Part shown: positions 50,148-59,395 of the stretch, piece by piece
How positions within the stretch are numbered: the first letter of the stretch is position 1
How the letters are laid out: each line of letters opens with the position of its first letter
Assembly: GCA_913061005.1 (NCBI GenBank)
Contig: CAJXSH010000003.1
Span: forward strand, 62,001-126,000
Length of the DNA stretch: 64,000 nucleotides
Source: an uncultured Ectothiorhodospiraceae bacterium
Lineage (GTDB): Bacteria > Pseudomonadota > Gammaproteobacteria > Nitrococcales > Nitrococcaceae
Direction of reading: 5' to 3'
Notes under the pieces: generated by a model
Databases searched by the model: none
What the model saw: the letters and a program-made list of their open reading frames with translations, nothing else
Told to the model about the DNA's origin: nothing
Program-made: the position numbers and the translations under genes

Positions 50148-51437
50148 CTAAAGGCGATTCAATCCATCGGCAAGCCAGTCTTCCAGCGTTGCCGACAACC
50201 GATCCACTGCAACCGTGGTCTGCTCACGGTGGCCACGCATGTCCTTGATGGTGATCGTCCCGGCGGCGCGCTCTGCAGCGCCGTGTATCAGTGCCAGTGC
50301 CGCGCCGCTGCGATCGGCACGCCGCAGCTGGCTTTTCACCGACCCTCCGCCCATGTGCACCTGCAATCGCAACCGAGCGTGCTGGTGCCGCAGCCGTTCT
50401 GCAAGGGCCAGGCTCTCCGGCATGCCCTCGGCATCGGGGACCACGAGATAGGCATGGGGCGATGGCCCGGGGGGCACATTGCCAAGCGCCTCGACTAGAG
50501 CGACCAGCCGCTCCAGCCCGGCAGCAAAGCCGATGGCCGGTGTTGGCCGCCCGCCGATCATCTCGACCAGCCCGTCATAGCGACCGCCAGCCAGCACCGT
50601 GCCCTGCGCGCCGAGATCATCGCTGATCCACTCGAACACCGTGCCCCCGTAATAATCCAGCCCCCGCACCAGGCGGCTGTTGATCCGGTAAGGCTGTCCG
50701 GCGGCATCGAGCATGGCCTTGAGGCGATCGAAATGGGCCTGCGACTCGGCGTCGAGGTAGTCGAGCAAATCCGGAGCGGTGGCCACGACCGGCTCCATGG
50801 CCGGGTTTTTGCTGTCCAGTATCCGGAGCGGGTTGCTCTCGAGCCGGCGCCGGGCGTCTTCGTCGAGGGCCGACTCGTGGGCGAGGAAATGTTCCACCAG
50901 TGCCTGGCGGTAATCGGCCCGGGCTGCCGGGCTGCCGAGGTTGTTGAGCTCGAGCCGCACCCCGTCGAGGCCGAGCCGGCGGAGGATGCGCCCGGACATG
51001 AGGATGAGCTCGGCGTCGATATCCGGACCGGTGAGGCCGAAGACCTCGGCACCGATTTGGTGGAACTGCCGATAGCGGCCCTTCTGCGGGCGCTCGTGGC
51101 GAAACATCGGGCCCATGTACCAGAGCCGCGGCGTGGCATTGTGCAGTAACCCCCGCTGGATGCCGGCCCGCACACATCCGGCCGTGCCCTCCGGCCGCAG
51201 GGTCAGGCTGTCCCCATTGCGGTCGCTGAAGGTATACATCTCCTTCTCGACAATGTCGGTCACCTCGCCGATGGAGCGGGCGAACAGCGCGGTTTTCTCG
51301 ACAATCGGCAAGCGGATCCGGTCAAAGCCGTAGCGTTCGAGCTCGTGGCTGAAAGCCGCCTCGACGAATCCCCAGGCCGGCGCCTCGGCCGGCAGGATGT
51401 CGCCAAAGCCGCGAATATTCTGAATGGTCTCGCTCAA
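50148..51437 (-). CDS. hisS: Histidyl-tRNA synthetase
   Basis: Class II synthetase (429 aa) that charges tRNA-His. Motif 2 (FRHERPQKGRYRQFHQ), the histidine-specific segments LVRGLDYYGGTVFEW and motif 3 (AIGFAAGLERL) are present, with a C-terminal anticodon-binding domain. I chose the TTG at 51437, giving LSETIQNIRGFGDILP, because GAGGGC lies about six bases upstream and overlaps the rodZ stop; there is no suitable ATG or GTG. Confidence 0.95.
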   Translation of the reverse strand: MSETIQNIRGFGDILPAEAPAWGFVEAAFSHELERYGFDRIRLPIVEKTALFARSIGEVTDIVEKEMYTFSDRNGDSLTLRPEGTAGCVRAGIQRGLLHNATPRLWYMGPMFRHERPQKGRYRQFHQIGAEVFGLTGPDIDAELILMSGRILRRLGLDGVRLELNNLGSPAARADYRQALVEHFLAHESALDEDARRRLESNPLRILDSKNPAMEPVVATAPDLLDYLDAESQAHFDRLKAMLDAAGQPYRINSRLVRGLDYYGGTVFEWISDDLGAQGTVLAGGRYDGLVEMIGGRPTPAIGFAAGLERLVALVEALGNVPPGPSPHAYLVVPDAEGMPESLALAERLRHQHARLRLQVHMGGGSVKSQLRRADRSGAALALIHGAAERAAGTITIKDMRGHREQTTVAVDRLSATLEDWLADGLNRL

Positions 51438-51444
51438 GCTGCCC

Positions 51445-52566
51445 TCATTCGTCCGAGCCCAGGGTAAAACGGGCGACCTTCTGCCGGGCATAGGCCTCTA
51501 GATTGACGACCTCTCCCTGATAGCGAAGGGTGACATGATCGGTGTTGCCCACCACGATATCGAACGGCGGTTGACCCGCCACCCGCGCCGTGCCCGGACG
51601 CGCCATGCCGAATAGCAGCCGCTCGCCGCGGTCATCGCGGATTTCCATCCACGAATCACCGGTGTAGGTCAGTTCGATGGCCTGTTGCTCCACCACCTCG
51701 GCGGCCTCCGGCGTTGGCGCCGATTCGGCAGTGGCCGCGGCGCTTGATGCGGTCCCAGCGGTGTCGGCGTTGGATGCCGTCCCGGCGGCGTCGCCGCTGG
51801 ATGCCATGGCCTCGCCATCCTGTGATGCCGCTGCTGCGGGTGTGTCGACCGGTCCGGGCGGGTCATCGACGGTGGACTCGACGTTGGTGGGCTCGGACGG
51901 CTCGGATGAGTCGGTCGATTCGAGCGCCTCGATGGGCTCAGCCGTCTCGATGGACTCGGACGGCTCGATCGGCCCCGGCGACTCATCGGAGGACGCCTCG
52001 GCATCGCTCGCCTCGGGCGGGCGGTTGGCCTGCGTGGTGGTGGCGGTATTCTCTCCCGCATCCGAGAGCTCGGCGGGCTGCGCATCGTCAACGCCTTCGG
52101 CGGTGTCGCTCAGCCAGGGCACCGCCAGCCCCCGGTCGGTCAGATACCAGGCGCCGGCGCCCACCACCCCCAGTCCTGCGATCAGCAACGCCGCCAAAAC
52201 CAGAACACCGGGTGTGCGGCCGGCCGGGCGCGGACGCCTGGTACTCGTCCCCGTCATGCCGGCATGCGCCCTGAGCGGGGCGCTGTCCTCGGCAAGGCCC
52301 ATCGCATCGAGGCGTCGCACCAGATCATCCGCATCGAGTTCGAGCCACTGGGCGTAGGCGCGAAGGTAGCCGCGAACAAAGGTCAGTGGCGGCAACGCGC
52401 TGTAGTCATCGGCCTCCAGTCGGGTAATGGTGGCCTGATCCAGATGCAGCGCCTCGGCAATCTGCTCGACACTCAACTGCCGGCGCAGCCGCTCATCGCG
52501 CAGACTGACACCGGGCCCCGACATAGCGGCTGCGTTGCGCTCGCGCGTTTTGTCCTGTTCGCCCAT
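51445..52566 (-). CDS. rodZ: RodZ-like cytoskeletal/HTH membrane protein
   Basis: RodZ links MreB to the cell-elongation machinery. The 373-aa protein has an N-terminal HTH_25 domain (LRDERLRRQLSVEQIAEALHLD and RLEADDY...FVRGYLRAYAQWL, about 20-90), one membrane helix (about 120-143) and a C-terminal DUF4115 domain (about 290-368). Between them lies an acidic Ser/Glu/Pro/Asp-rich periplasmic linker (about 155-285). ATG 52566. Between pilW and hisS; the ispG gene often found here is absent. Confidence 0.92.
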   Translation of the reverse strand: MGEQDKTRERNAAAMSGPGVSLRDERLRRQLSVEQIAEALHLDQATITRLEADDYSALPPLTFVRGYLRAYAQWLELDADDLVRRLDAMGLAEDSAPLRAHAGMTGTSTRRPRPAGRTPGVLVLAALLIAGLGVVGAGAWYLTDRGLAVPWLSDTAEGVDDAQPAELSDAGENTATTTQANRPPEASDAEASSDESPGPIEPSESIETAEPIEALESTDSSEPSEPTNVESTVDDPPGPVDTPAAAASQDGEAMASSGDAAGTASNADTAGTASSAAATAESAPTPEAAEVVEQQAIELTYTGDSWMEIRDDRGERLLFGMARPGTARVAGQPPFDIVVGNTDHVTLRYQGEVVNLEAYARQKVARFTLGSDE

Positions 52567-52571
52567 GGCGG

Positions 52572-53312
52572 TCACTCCATCAAGCGTGCGGCCTGCTCGG
52601 ATGCGGGAAAACGCTCCCTCAGCCGCCGCGTCAGCCGCGACAGACGGTCCGCATCGTTTGCCGCCCTGGCAATCCGCACCCCCAGCCAGAGCATCGATGG
52701 GCTTTCCTTCCCGGCGGCAGTGTAGCGCGAAAACCAGCGGGCTGCGGCATCAACCTGCCCGGCCTCAAGCTGGTACTCGCTCATCCCCCGCAGGGCCGGC
52801 GCAAAGCCCCCATCGATACGCAACGCCCGACGCCAGTAGCCGGCCGCCGATGACCATGCGCCGGCGTCGGCAAGGCAGCGTCCGGCATTGGTCAGTGCCA
52901 TGGCGCGTTGATCGTAGAGCCGGTCGGCCGCCGCCAGCTCCCAGAGATCCAGCGCACGCTGGCGCTGATCGCGCCGGCATAGATAGGCCGCGTAGTTGTT
53001 CAGGACCCTGGGGTTGTCCTGTTCAAGCCGCAGGGCCTTTTGATAATGCCGCCCGGCGCTTGCCTCGCGATCCAGCTCGAGGTCGATGGCGGCGGCGACC
53101 AGATGCGCATCCACCAGTGCCGGATCCTGCTCGAGGGCACGGTCGATCTTCTGCCTCGCCCGGGCCAGGTTGCCGTTGTCGAGGTGATGGGTGGCGATTT
53201 CGGCGTTGATGCGCGCCGCCTCGCGGAGCGCGTCGGCATCAAGCGGGCCGGTTGCCGTGACCGAGCAACCCGCGAGCGTGACGATCAACAGCGCCCCAGC
53301 AAGCCGCCCCAT
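52572..53312 (-). CDS. pilW: Type IV pilus biogenesis lipoprotein PilW/PilF-like (TPR)
   Basis: A 246-aa TPR lipoprotein. The signal peptide ends in LAGC with Cys16 as the lipid site, followed by TPR-type helical repeats. PilF/PilW in Pseudomonas and Neisseria supports outer-membrane secretin assembly for type IV pili. The rlmN-pilW-rodZ order supports the name. The ATG at 53312 shares a base with the rlmN stop; a GTG one codon earlier is possible. No other pilus gene is in the window. Confidence 0.88.
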   Translation of the reverse strand: MGRLAGALLIVTLAGCSVTATGPLDADALREAARINAEIATHHLDNGNLARARQKIDRALEQDPALVDAHLVAAAIDLELDREASAGRHYQKALRLEQDNPRVLNNYAAYLCRRDQRQRALDLWELAAADRLYDQRAMALTNAGRCLADAGAWSSAAGYWRRALRIDGGFAPALRGMSEYQLEAGQVDAAARWFSRYTAAGKESPSMLWLGVRIARAANDADRLSRLTRRLRERFPASEQAARLME

Positions 53313-54436
53313 CACACCGCCGGAGATTGCTCACTCTTTTTGCCGCGGTTGCGCCGGTTGATCACCTGTCCAACCAGCTGTCCACAGGCGCCATCGATAT
53401 CCTGCCCCCGGGTCCGCCGGATGGTGGTGATGAATCCGGCTTTCTGGAGCTTGTCGGCAAACGCCAGGATCCGCGGCCGCGGCGAGGCGCTGTACCGGGT
53501 CCCCGGGAAGGGGTTGAAAGGGATTAGATTGATCTTCGAGGGGATGCCGTCCAGCCGCTCGATCAACTCTTCGGCATGGCAATCCTGATCATTGACCCCA
53601 TCGAGCATGACGTATTCCCAGTAGATACAGTGATGGGGCGTCTGCGCGATGTAATTCTCACAGGCGGGCAAGAGCTCGCGCAGCGGGTACTTTTGATTGA
53701 TCGGGACGATCTCGTCACGGAGCGCGTCATTGGGTGCGTGCAGCGATACGGCCAGGCTGACGTGACTGGCATCGGCCAGCCGGTAGAGCGCCGGCACCAG
53801 CCCCACCGTCGAGATGGTCACCCGTCGCCGTGACAACCCCCAGGCGTAGGGGTCGACCATCAGATTGGTGGCGGCCACCACGTTGTTGAAGTTGGCCAGG
53901 GGCTCACCCATGCCCATGAGGACCACGTTGGTCACGCGCCGGCCCCGGCCCTCTGCCTCGAGCGCCTGGCGTGCATAGTGGAGCTGACCGATGATTTCGG
54001 CGGCGGAGAGATTGCGGTTGAACCCCTGCTTGCCGGTCGAGCAGAACCCGCAATCCAGCGCGCAGCCGACCTGTGAGGAAACGCACAACGTCCCCCGCCC
54101 GCGCTCGGGGATATAGACGGTCTCCACCGCATTGCCGCTGCCCAGTGCCAGCAGCCATTTGCGCGTACCGTCCTCGGACTCGCGATCGAAGATGGGCTGG
54201 GGCAGCCGGATCTCGGCCATTGCCTGGAGCTTGCCGCGCAGGCTCTTGGCCAGGTCGGTCATGGCCTCGGGGTCAAAGACCTGACGCTGGTGCAACCACT
54301 GACGCAGCTGCTTGCTGCGAAAGGGTTTCTCGCCGAGCTCGGCGAAAAGCCGCTGCAGCCCCGACTCGTCGAGGCCCAGCAGTTCGACGCCGCCGGCGGG
54401 GGCGGGACCTGGATCAGTGGCGGCTGTGGAGCTCAT
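53312..54436 (-). CDS. rlmN: Dual-specificity 23S rRNA/tRNA A2 methyltransferase RlmN
   Basis: Radical-SAM enzyme that methylates C2 of A2503 in 23S rRNA and A37 in some tRNAs. The 374-aa protein has the radical-SAM triad CALDCGFC (Cys125, 129, 132), [15 protein letters not shown], and a C-terminal Cys in the DGACGQL segment that forms the methyl adduct. ATG 54436 overlaps the 3' end of ndk by 23 bases. Confidence 0.96.
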   Translation of the reverse strand: MSSTAATDPGPAPAGGVELLGLDESGLQRLFAELGEKPFRSKQLRQWLHQRQVFDPEAMTDLAKSLRGKLQAMAEIRLPQPIFDRESEDGTRKWLLALGSGNAVETVYIPERGRGTLCVSSQVGCALDCGFCSTGKQGFNRNLSAAEIIGQLHYARQALEAEGRGRRVTNVVLMGMGEPLANFNNVVAATNLMVDPYAWGLSRRRVTISTVGLVPALYRLADASHVSLAVSLHAPNDALRDEIVPINQKYPLRELLPACENYIAQTPHHCIYWEYVMLDGVNDQDCHAEELIERLDGIPSKINLIPFNPFPGTRYSASPRPRILAFADKLQKAGFITTIRRTRGQDIDGACGQLVGQVINRRNRGKKSEQSPAV

Positions 54437-54842
54437 CGTCACCAAAGAAAAAGCCGATCTCCTCCCGGGCCGTTTCCGGTGCATCGGACCCGTGGACCGC
54501 ATTGGCATCCACCGTCTCCGCCAGATCGTGCCGGATGGTCCCGGCGGCTGCCTCGGCCGGATTGGTGGCGCCCATGATCTCGCGGTTCTTGCGGATCGCC
54601 TCCTCGCCTTCGAGCACCTGAACCATCACCGGCCCCGAGGTCATGAACTTGACCAGATCGGCAAAGAAAGGCCGCTCACTGTGCACCGCATAGAAGGCCT
54701 CGGCCTGCTCCTGGCTGAGATGCAGCATCCGGGCGGCGATGATGCGCAATCCGGCGGTCTCGAAACGACGATAGATCTCGCCGATGTGATTGCCGGCGAC
54801 AGCGTCCGGCTTGACGATGGAAAGCGTACGCTCGGTGGCCAT
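54414..54842 (-). CDS. ndk: Nucleoside-diphosphate kinase
   Basis: Balances nucleoside triphosphates by a phospho-His intermediate. The 142-aa protein opens [15 protein letters not shown] and has the active His117 in [22 protein letters not shown] precedes the ATG at 54842. First gene of the ndk-rlmN-pilW-rodZ-hisS-yfgM-bamB unit. Confidence 0.97.
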   Translation of the reverse strand: MATERTLSIVKPDAVAGNHIGEIYRRFETAGLRIIAARMLHLSQEQAEAFYAVHSERPFFADLVKFMTSGPVMVQVLEGEEAIRKNREIMGATNPAEAAAGTIRHDLAETVDANAVHGSDAPETAREEIGFFFGDDELHSRH

Positions 54843-54884
54843 TCCCCATTCTCCCGTTTGCAACCGGACGCGGGCCCGGCTGAG

Positions 54885-54922
54885 AAAAACACAAAGACCC
54901 ACGCGCCAGGCGCTGTGGGCCT
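54885..54922 (-). terminator. Intrinsic terminator after iscA
   Basis: A long near-perfect stem (CCCAC.GCGCC / GGCGC.GTGGG within 54896-54921) followed leftward by TTTGTGTTTTT. It ends the cysE-isc unit and isolates ndk. Positions 54843-54884 show nothing else clear. Confidence 0.8.
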
Positions 54923-54971
54923 CGATCAAAAACCGGCGAGAAGTCTACCGGGATGGCCTGGCAGCGGCAAA

Positions 54972-55298
54972 TTACTGAATGGCGAAACTCTCGCCGCAGC
55001 CGCATTCGGCGGTCACGTTGGGGTTGCGAAACTCGAAGCGCTCGTTGAGCCCCTCGCGGATAAAGTCAACCTCCATGCCGTCGAGAAACGGCAGGCTTTT
55101 GGGGTCGATGACAACGGATACCCCGTGCTGCTCGATCAGGGTGTCGTCATCGCTGATCTGCTCGGCATAGTCGACGGTATACATAAACCCACTGCATCCC
55201 GAAGGCTTGACACCCAGTCGAAGCCCCAGGCCACTGCCGTGCTGCTCGAGCGACCGCCGGATATGGGCCGCGGCGCGGGTTGTCAGTTCGATGGTCAT
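54972..55298 (-). CDS. iscA: IscA-type iron-sulfur carrier
   Basis: A-type carrier (108 aa) that receives or passes Fe-S clusters or iron. The three ligand cysteines are present: Cys35 in KPSGCSG, and Cys99 and Cys101 in ECGCGESF. The ATG at 55298 overlaps the stop of the upstream IscU-like gene (ATGA). It could also be called ErpA by length, but its position favours IscA. Confidence 0.93.
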   Translation of the reverse strand: MTIELTTRAAAHIRRSLEQHGSGLGLRLGVKPSGCSGFMYTVDYAEQISDDDTLIEQHGVSVVIDPKSLPFLDGMEVDFIREGLNERFEFRNPNVTAECGCGESFAIQ

Positions 55299-55669
55299 GA
55301 GCTGCATCCACCTCCTTTATCGGGCAATGCGGCGAGTGCCGCCTGCAATGCATCCTCAAGGCAAAGTGCCTCGGCACGGGATTCGGCATCCATTGCCGCG
55401 GATTGCGCCAGCCAGTGACCGGTGACTGCCCGCGCGTCGCGGATGTCCCGGCCCTCGAGCCAGCGGGCCAGCCATCCGGCCGCCCTCAGCGCGTCGGCGC
55501 CGGCAAACACCTCGAACCGGGCGGCGCGAATCACCCCCTGGGACGATCGCAACCAGCACACCGCCTGACAATCATCCTTGATGCGCCCGGCGGAGCCGCT
55601 GACCCAGCCCGTTGGGTCCGATGGCACGCCGAGTCCCGTCTGATCCCGATGATCCAATGCAACCACCAT
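55295..55669 (-). CDS. Degenerate IscU/NifU-N-like protein lacking canonical cysteines
   Basis: A 124-aa protein that aligns with the IscU scaffold fold over about residues 22-118, including segments resembling EGIIEDARFKTY, VTEWVKGK and AEDAIKAAI (here QGVIRAARFEVF, LARWLEGR, LEDALQAAL). The three cluster cysteines of IscU do not line up: the first site reads RIKDDCQAVC (Cys34, Cys38), the second FAGADA with no Cys, and the third has Cys103 three residues off. The usual NPRNVG and HSC-binding LPPVK motifs are absent. It sits between iscS and iscA where iscU belongs. GAGGTGG lies nine bases before ATG 55669. Homology is my by-eye alignment. Confidence 0.7.
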   Translation of the reverse strand: MVVALDHRDQTGLGVPSDPTGWVSGSAGRIKDDCQAVCWLRSSQGVIRAARFEVFAGADALRAAGWLARWLEGRDIRDARAVTGHWLAQSAAMDAESRAEALCLEDALQAALAALPDKGGGCSS

Positions 55670-55673
55670 GGAT

Positions 55674-56897
55674 TCAAGCCACCTCGAGCGGGGTTGTTGT
55701 CGAATACAGCGCGCCGATGTCCTGCCCCCCGGCAAGGGCCCGCCACACCGGCGAGACCCGGCGCAGCCGCTCAACGGTCTCACCCACGCGATCGATGGCC
55801 TCGCTGATATCGCTACCGTCGGTAAAGCGCCCGAGACTGAGGCGCAGCGTGGCATGGGCAAGGGGCTCCGGCCGTTGCATGGCCCGCAACACCGACGAAG
55901 CGCCCTCGTGGCTGCTGCATGCCGACCCAAAGCCGACGTCGAGCCCATCGAGGTGGGCGCGCAACGCCGCGCCGTGGACCCCGGCAAAGCTCACGCTCAG
56001 TATGTGGGGCGACGCCTGGGCCGGGGTGTTGAGCACCACACCGCCGAGCGGCGCCAGCCCGGCCAGCAGACCGTCCCGCAGCGACCATTGACGATCCCGC
56101 TCGGCGGCATCATCCGCCAGCCGAAAGGCCTCACCCAGCCCCGCGATCAGCGGTACCGGCAATGTGCCCGAACGCATCCCCTGCTGCTGACCCCCGCCGT
56201 GGAGTTGCGGCGCGACCCGTACCGACGGGCGAAGGCAGAGCGCGCCGATGCCCTTGGGTCCGTAGAACTTGTGCCCGGACAAAGAGACCATGTCGGCCTG
56301 GTCATAGGCGGCCGCCGCTGCATCCACCCGTCCCCCCGACTGTGCCGCATCCAGATGCAGCAGCGCGCCGGCGTCGCGAACCATTGGCGCGAGCACCGGC
56401 ATGGCCTGAAGGACCCCGGTTTCGTTGTTCACCGGGGCGATGGACACCAGCGCCACCCGCTCATCCAGGGCATCGGCCAATGCCTCTGCGGTCAGCCTTC
56501 CCATGGCATCCACCGGCAGACGCTCGATTGCAAAGCCATAACGGCTGGCCGCCCGGGCCGCCATGGTCACCGCCGCATGCTCGGTGGCCGTGATCAGTAT
56601 CCGATCACGACCCCGACGGCGTTGCGCCAGCGCCTCGGCGGTTCCCAGGATGGCGAGGTTATCGGCCTCGGTCGCCCCGCTGGTCCAGACCACCTGCCAG
56701 TGCGGATCCCCCAGATAGTCGCGGATTGCCTCAGTGGCGCGGTCGATGACCTCGCCGGCAAGCGCGCCGGCCCGGTGGGGACTGGCCGGATTGGCCACGA
56801 GCCCCCGGGCGTCGTAACAAGCCATCATCGCGGCCTGCACCCGGGGGTCGAGGGGCGTGGTGGCCGCGTAGTCCAGATAGGGCCGGGGCCGATCCAT
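55674..56897 (-). CDS. iscS: Cysteine desulfurase, IscS/NifS class
   Basis: PLP enzyme (407 aa) that takes sulfur from cysteine for Fe-S clusters and thio-modifications. PLP Lys210 is in SLSGHK, His107 in ATEHAAV stacks on PLP, and the catalytic Cys327 lies in the loop GSACSSHEG. The loop differs from the GSACTSASLEPSYVLRA of E. coli IscS. Its start shares one base with the cysE stop, so cysteine synthesis and desulfuration are coupled. No iscR precedes it. Confidence 0.92.
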   Translation of the reverse strand: MDRPRPYLDYAATTPLDPRVQAAMMACYDARGLVANPASPHRAGALAGEVIDRATEAIRDYLGDPHWQVVWTSGATEADNLAILGTAEALAQRRRGRDRILITATEHAAVTMAARAASRYGFAIERLPVDAMGRLTAEALADALDERVALVSIAPVNNETGVLQAMPVLAPMVRDAGALLHLDAAQSGGRVDAAAAAYDQADMVSLSGHKFYGPKGIGALCLRPSVRVAPQLHGGGQQQGMRSGTLPVPLIAGLGEAFRLADDAAERDRQWSLRDGLLAGLAPLGGVVLNTPAQASPHILSVSFAGVHGAALRAHLDGLDVGFGSACSSHEGASSVLRAMQRPEPLAHATLRLSLGRFTDGSDISEAIDRVGETVERLRRVSPVWRALAGGQDIGALYSTTTPLEVA

Positions 56898-57694
56898 CAG
56901 GACTCCGCCGACGAGGACCGTCCCTCACCGGGCTCATCGTCCATGCCACAGCCCTGCAGCTCGGGAATCCGGCTGTCGCTGACCTCGCCGCCGAGGGCCC
57001 TTAAGGCTGCGCACATCTCTTCGAGCCTGGCATCGGTGTGGTGGACATGATCGAGGATGGAGTTGATGGCGTTGGCCACCGGATCGGGCATGTCCTGGGT
57101 GGCGCCATAGGCCTCGAAACCGATCCGTCGCGCGGTCTCGGCCCGTCGCTGATCCGCCTCGGTGGCAGGAGGCGCCTCGGAGGCGATCCGCGCCACCCGC
57201 GCCGGGATGCCGACCATGGTGGCATGCTCGGGCACATCCTTGACCACCACCGCATTGGAGCCAATGCGCGCGCCAGCGCCCACGCTGATCGGCCCCAGGA
57301 CCTTGGCCCCGGCACCGACGACCACATCGTCACCCAGCGTCGGGTGGCGCTTGCCGGCCTGCCAGCTCGTCCCGCCCAGCGTGACCCCCTGATACAGGGT
57401 GCAGTCATCACCGACCTCGGCGGTCTCGCCGATGACCACGCCAAGGCCATGGTCGATGAAAAACCGCCGCCCGAGCCGGGCCGCCGGATGGATTTCGATG
57501 CCGGTGAGCAGACGTGCGATCAGGGCGAAGAACCGGGCCAGCCAACGCAGCCGGTGGGTCCACAACCAGTGGTTGATCCGATGCATCAAAAGCGCATGGA
57601 CCCCGGGATAACTGGTCAGCACCTCAAAATGGTTGCGGGCCGCCGGATCGCGATCGAAAACGCAGCCGATATCTTCACGCAGTCGCTGGAACAT
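56897..57694 (-). CDS. cysE: Serine O-acetyltransferase
   Basis: Makes O-acetylserine, the direct precursor of cysteine. The 265-aa protein has the helical N-terminal domain and a left-handed beta-helix with the hexapeptide repeats [23 protein letters not shown] and [12 protein letters not shown]. In many Proteobacteria cysE lies beside iscR-iscS. Here it directly precedes iscS. Confidence 0.95.
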   Translation of the reverse strand: MFQRLREDIGCVFDRDPAARNHFEVLTSYPGVHALLMHRINHWLWTHRLRWLARFFALIARLLTGIEIHPAARLGRRFFIDHGLGVVIGETAEVGDDCTLYQGVTLGGTSWQAGKRHPTLGDDVVVGAGAKVLGPISVGAGARIGSNAVVVKDVPEHATMVGIPARVARIASEAPPATEADQRRAETARRIGFEAYGATQDMPDPVANAINSILDHVHHTDARLEEMCAALRALGGEVSDSRIPELQGCGMDDEPGEGRSSSAES

Positions 57695-57739
57695 AACCGT
57701 CTATCGCCGCCAACCCGGCTATTGCTGTGATGGCCGACC

Positions 57740-57765
57740 AGTATACGCCCGCGTCACAGCCGACA
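57740..57765 (-). promoter_or_regulatory. Possible promoter for cysE-iscS-iscA
   Basis: A strong -10 (TATACT, 57745-57740 leftward) about 45 bases before cysE, with only weak -35 candidates (GTTGTC at 16 bp, TTGTCG at 15 bp). I see no clear IscR-type site. Confidence 0.35.
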
Positions 57766-57774
57766 ACCACAGCA

Positions 57775-58503
57775 TCAGGGCAAAAGCCGCTTGAAAAGGC
57801 CCCGCAGCAGATCCACCTCATCGGCGCTGGGGCGCGCCCGGTTGAACAGATTGCGCAAACGCCGCAGCAGTACCGCCCGGGGTGCGGTGGCCGAATAGCC
57901 ACTGACCTCGACCGCCCGGGCCAGGGTCTGGTGAAGCCCCTCGAGATGGGCGCCCGTGGCCGGCGGCGCGGCATCGCCACCGACCTGCCCCGCGGACTGA
58001 CCTGCTGTCGCATCGAGTCGCGCCAGCCACAGCTCGTAGGCCATCAACTGCACCGCGGCAGCGAGGTTGAGCGAGGGGTAGTCGGGGTTGGCCGGGATAT
58101 GCACCAGACGCTGGCAGCTGGCGAGCTCATCATTGGTCAGGCCGGTGCGTTCGCGGCCAAAAAGCACGGCCGTGGGCACCGACTCGGCCACCACCAGCGC
58201 AGCGGCCTGCCGCGGTGTCAATGCCGGGACACCGTCGCGCCGGGGACGGGCGGTGAGGCCCAGCACCAGGGCGCGGTCGGCCAGGGCGGCGGGCAGGTCA
58301 TCGAACCATCCACCCTGCTCGACCACATCGTAGGCGCTGGCGGCCATGGCACGGGTGTTTTCATCGACGCGACAATCGGGCGAGACAAGGTCAAGGCCCT
58401 CGAGCCCCATGGTTTTCATCGCCCGCGCGGCGGCGCCGATGTTGCCCGGATGCGTCGTGCCCACCAGCGTGAACCGGCAATCAACGGCCTTTGGGTCGGT
58501 CAA
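57775..58503 (-). CDS. trmJ: tRNA (cytidine/uridine-32) 2'-O-methyltransferase TrmJ
   Basis: SPOUT-family enzyme that methylates the 2'-O of residue 32 in several tRNAs. The 242-aa protein opens with FTLVGTTHPGNIGAAARAMKTMG and has FGRERTGLTNDEL and PSLNLAAAVQLMAYEL, the knot and SAM segments of TrmJ. Divergent from suhB, a conserved pair near isc loci. Confidence 0.95.
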   Translation of the reverse strand: MTDPKAVDCRFTLVGTTHPGNIGAAARAMKTMGLEGLDLVSPDCRVDENTRAMAASAYDVVEQGGWFDDLPAALADRALVLGLTARPRRDGVPALTPRQAAALVVAESVPTAVLFGRERTGLTNDELASCQRLVHIPANPDYPSLNLAAAVQLMAYELWLARLDATAGQSAGQVGGDAAPPATGAHLEGLHQTLARAVEVSGYSATAPRAVLLRRLRNLFNRARPSADEVDLLRGLFKRLLP

Positions 58504-58515
58504 AACATGCGCTCC

Positions 58516-58545
58516 TTGTGTTTGCTGTTATCATGCCGGTTTAAT
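58516..58545 (+). promoter_or_regulatory. Possible suhB promoter
   Basis: TTGTGT (58516-58521), 18 bp, TTTAAT (58540-58545), 53 bases before the suhB start in the trmJ-suhB gap. Confidence 0.4.
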
Positions 58546-58597
58546 CAATTCGACGACAGGTGGCGGGTTTTTCATCCGCCGGTTCAGGACTCACTGC

Positions 58598-59395
58598 ATG
58601 CATCCGATGATCAACGTTGCCGTGCGCGCCGCTCGCAGCGCCGGGAATATCATTGTCCGTCACATCGACCGGCTGGACCGGATCGAGATCCGGGACAAGG
58701 GTCGCAATGATTTTGTCAGCGATGTGGATCGAATGGCCGAGGACGAGATTCGTGCCATCCTCTCGCAGGCCTATCCTGATCACGGCATCCTCGGCGAAGA
58801 AGGCGGCGGCGATGACAGCGCCGATTATGTCTGGGTGGTGGATCCGTTGGACGGCACGCTCAACTACCTGCGCGGATTCCCGCACTTTGCCGTGTCCATC
58901 GCCCTGCGCCATCGCGGTGCGCTGGAGGTGGGGGTTATCTACGACCCGATCCAGCAAGAGCTCTGGACAGCCCGCCGCGGCGGCGGCTGCACTTTCGAAG
59001 GCCGCCGGGTGCGGGTGGCGCAGCGGCCGGGCATCGACAACGCCCTGATCGGCACCGGTTTTCCGACCCGCTTTGAAGCGCTGCACACCCCCTATCTAGG
59101 GATGTTTGGCGATATCTTTCGCCGCGCCGGCGATCTGCGCCGGACCGGCTCGGCGGCCCTGGATCTGGCCTATGTTGCCTGTGGCCGCCTGGATGGGTTC
59201 TACGAACCCGGCCTGTCAGCCTGGGACATGGCCGCCGGTGCATTGATGGTGCGCGAGGCCGGCGGCATTGTCGGTGATTTCGCCGGCGGCGATCGTTATC
59301 TGGAGACCGGCAACATCGTCGCCGGCAGCCCCAAGGTCTTTGCGGATCTGGTGCGCACCATCGGCCCCCACCGGGTTGAGGGAATCCGCGCCTGA
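58598..59395 (+). CDS. suhB: Inositol-1-monophosphatase SuhB
   Basis: Mg-dependent phosphatase of the inositol monophosphatase family, which in E. coli also acts with the rRNA antitermination complex. The 265-aa protein has the metal sites GEEGGG (Glu67, Glu68) and DPLDGT (Asp82, Asp85), and the late SAWDMAAGALMVREAGG. ATG 58598 chosen; earlier in-frame starts would reach into trmJ. Its stop abuts the convergent phosphoesterase gene. Confidence 0.95.
   Translation: MHPMINVAVRAARSAGNIIVRHIDRLDRIEIRDKGRNDFVSDVDRMAEDEIRAILSQAYPDHGILGEEGGGDDSADYVWVVDPLDGTLNYLRGFPHFAVSIALRHRGALEVGVIYDPIQQELWTARRGGGCTFEGRRVRVAQRPGIDNALIGTGFPTRFEALHTPYLGMFGDIFRRAGDLRRTGSAALDLAYVACGRLDGFYEPGLSAWDMAAGALMVREAGGIVGDFAGGDRYLETGNIVAGSPKVFADLVRTIGPHRVEGIRA

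Noticed and set aside
58541-59086. A 181-codon frame antisense to suhB
   Set aside because: No motif or ribosome site; suhB on the other strand has catalytic motifs.
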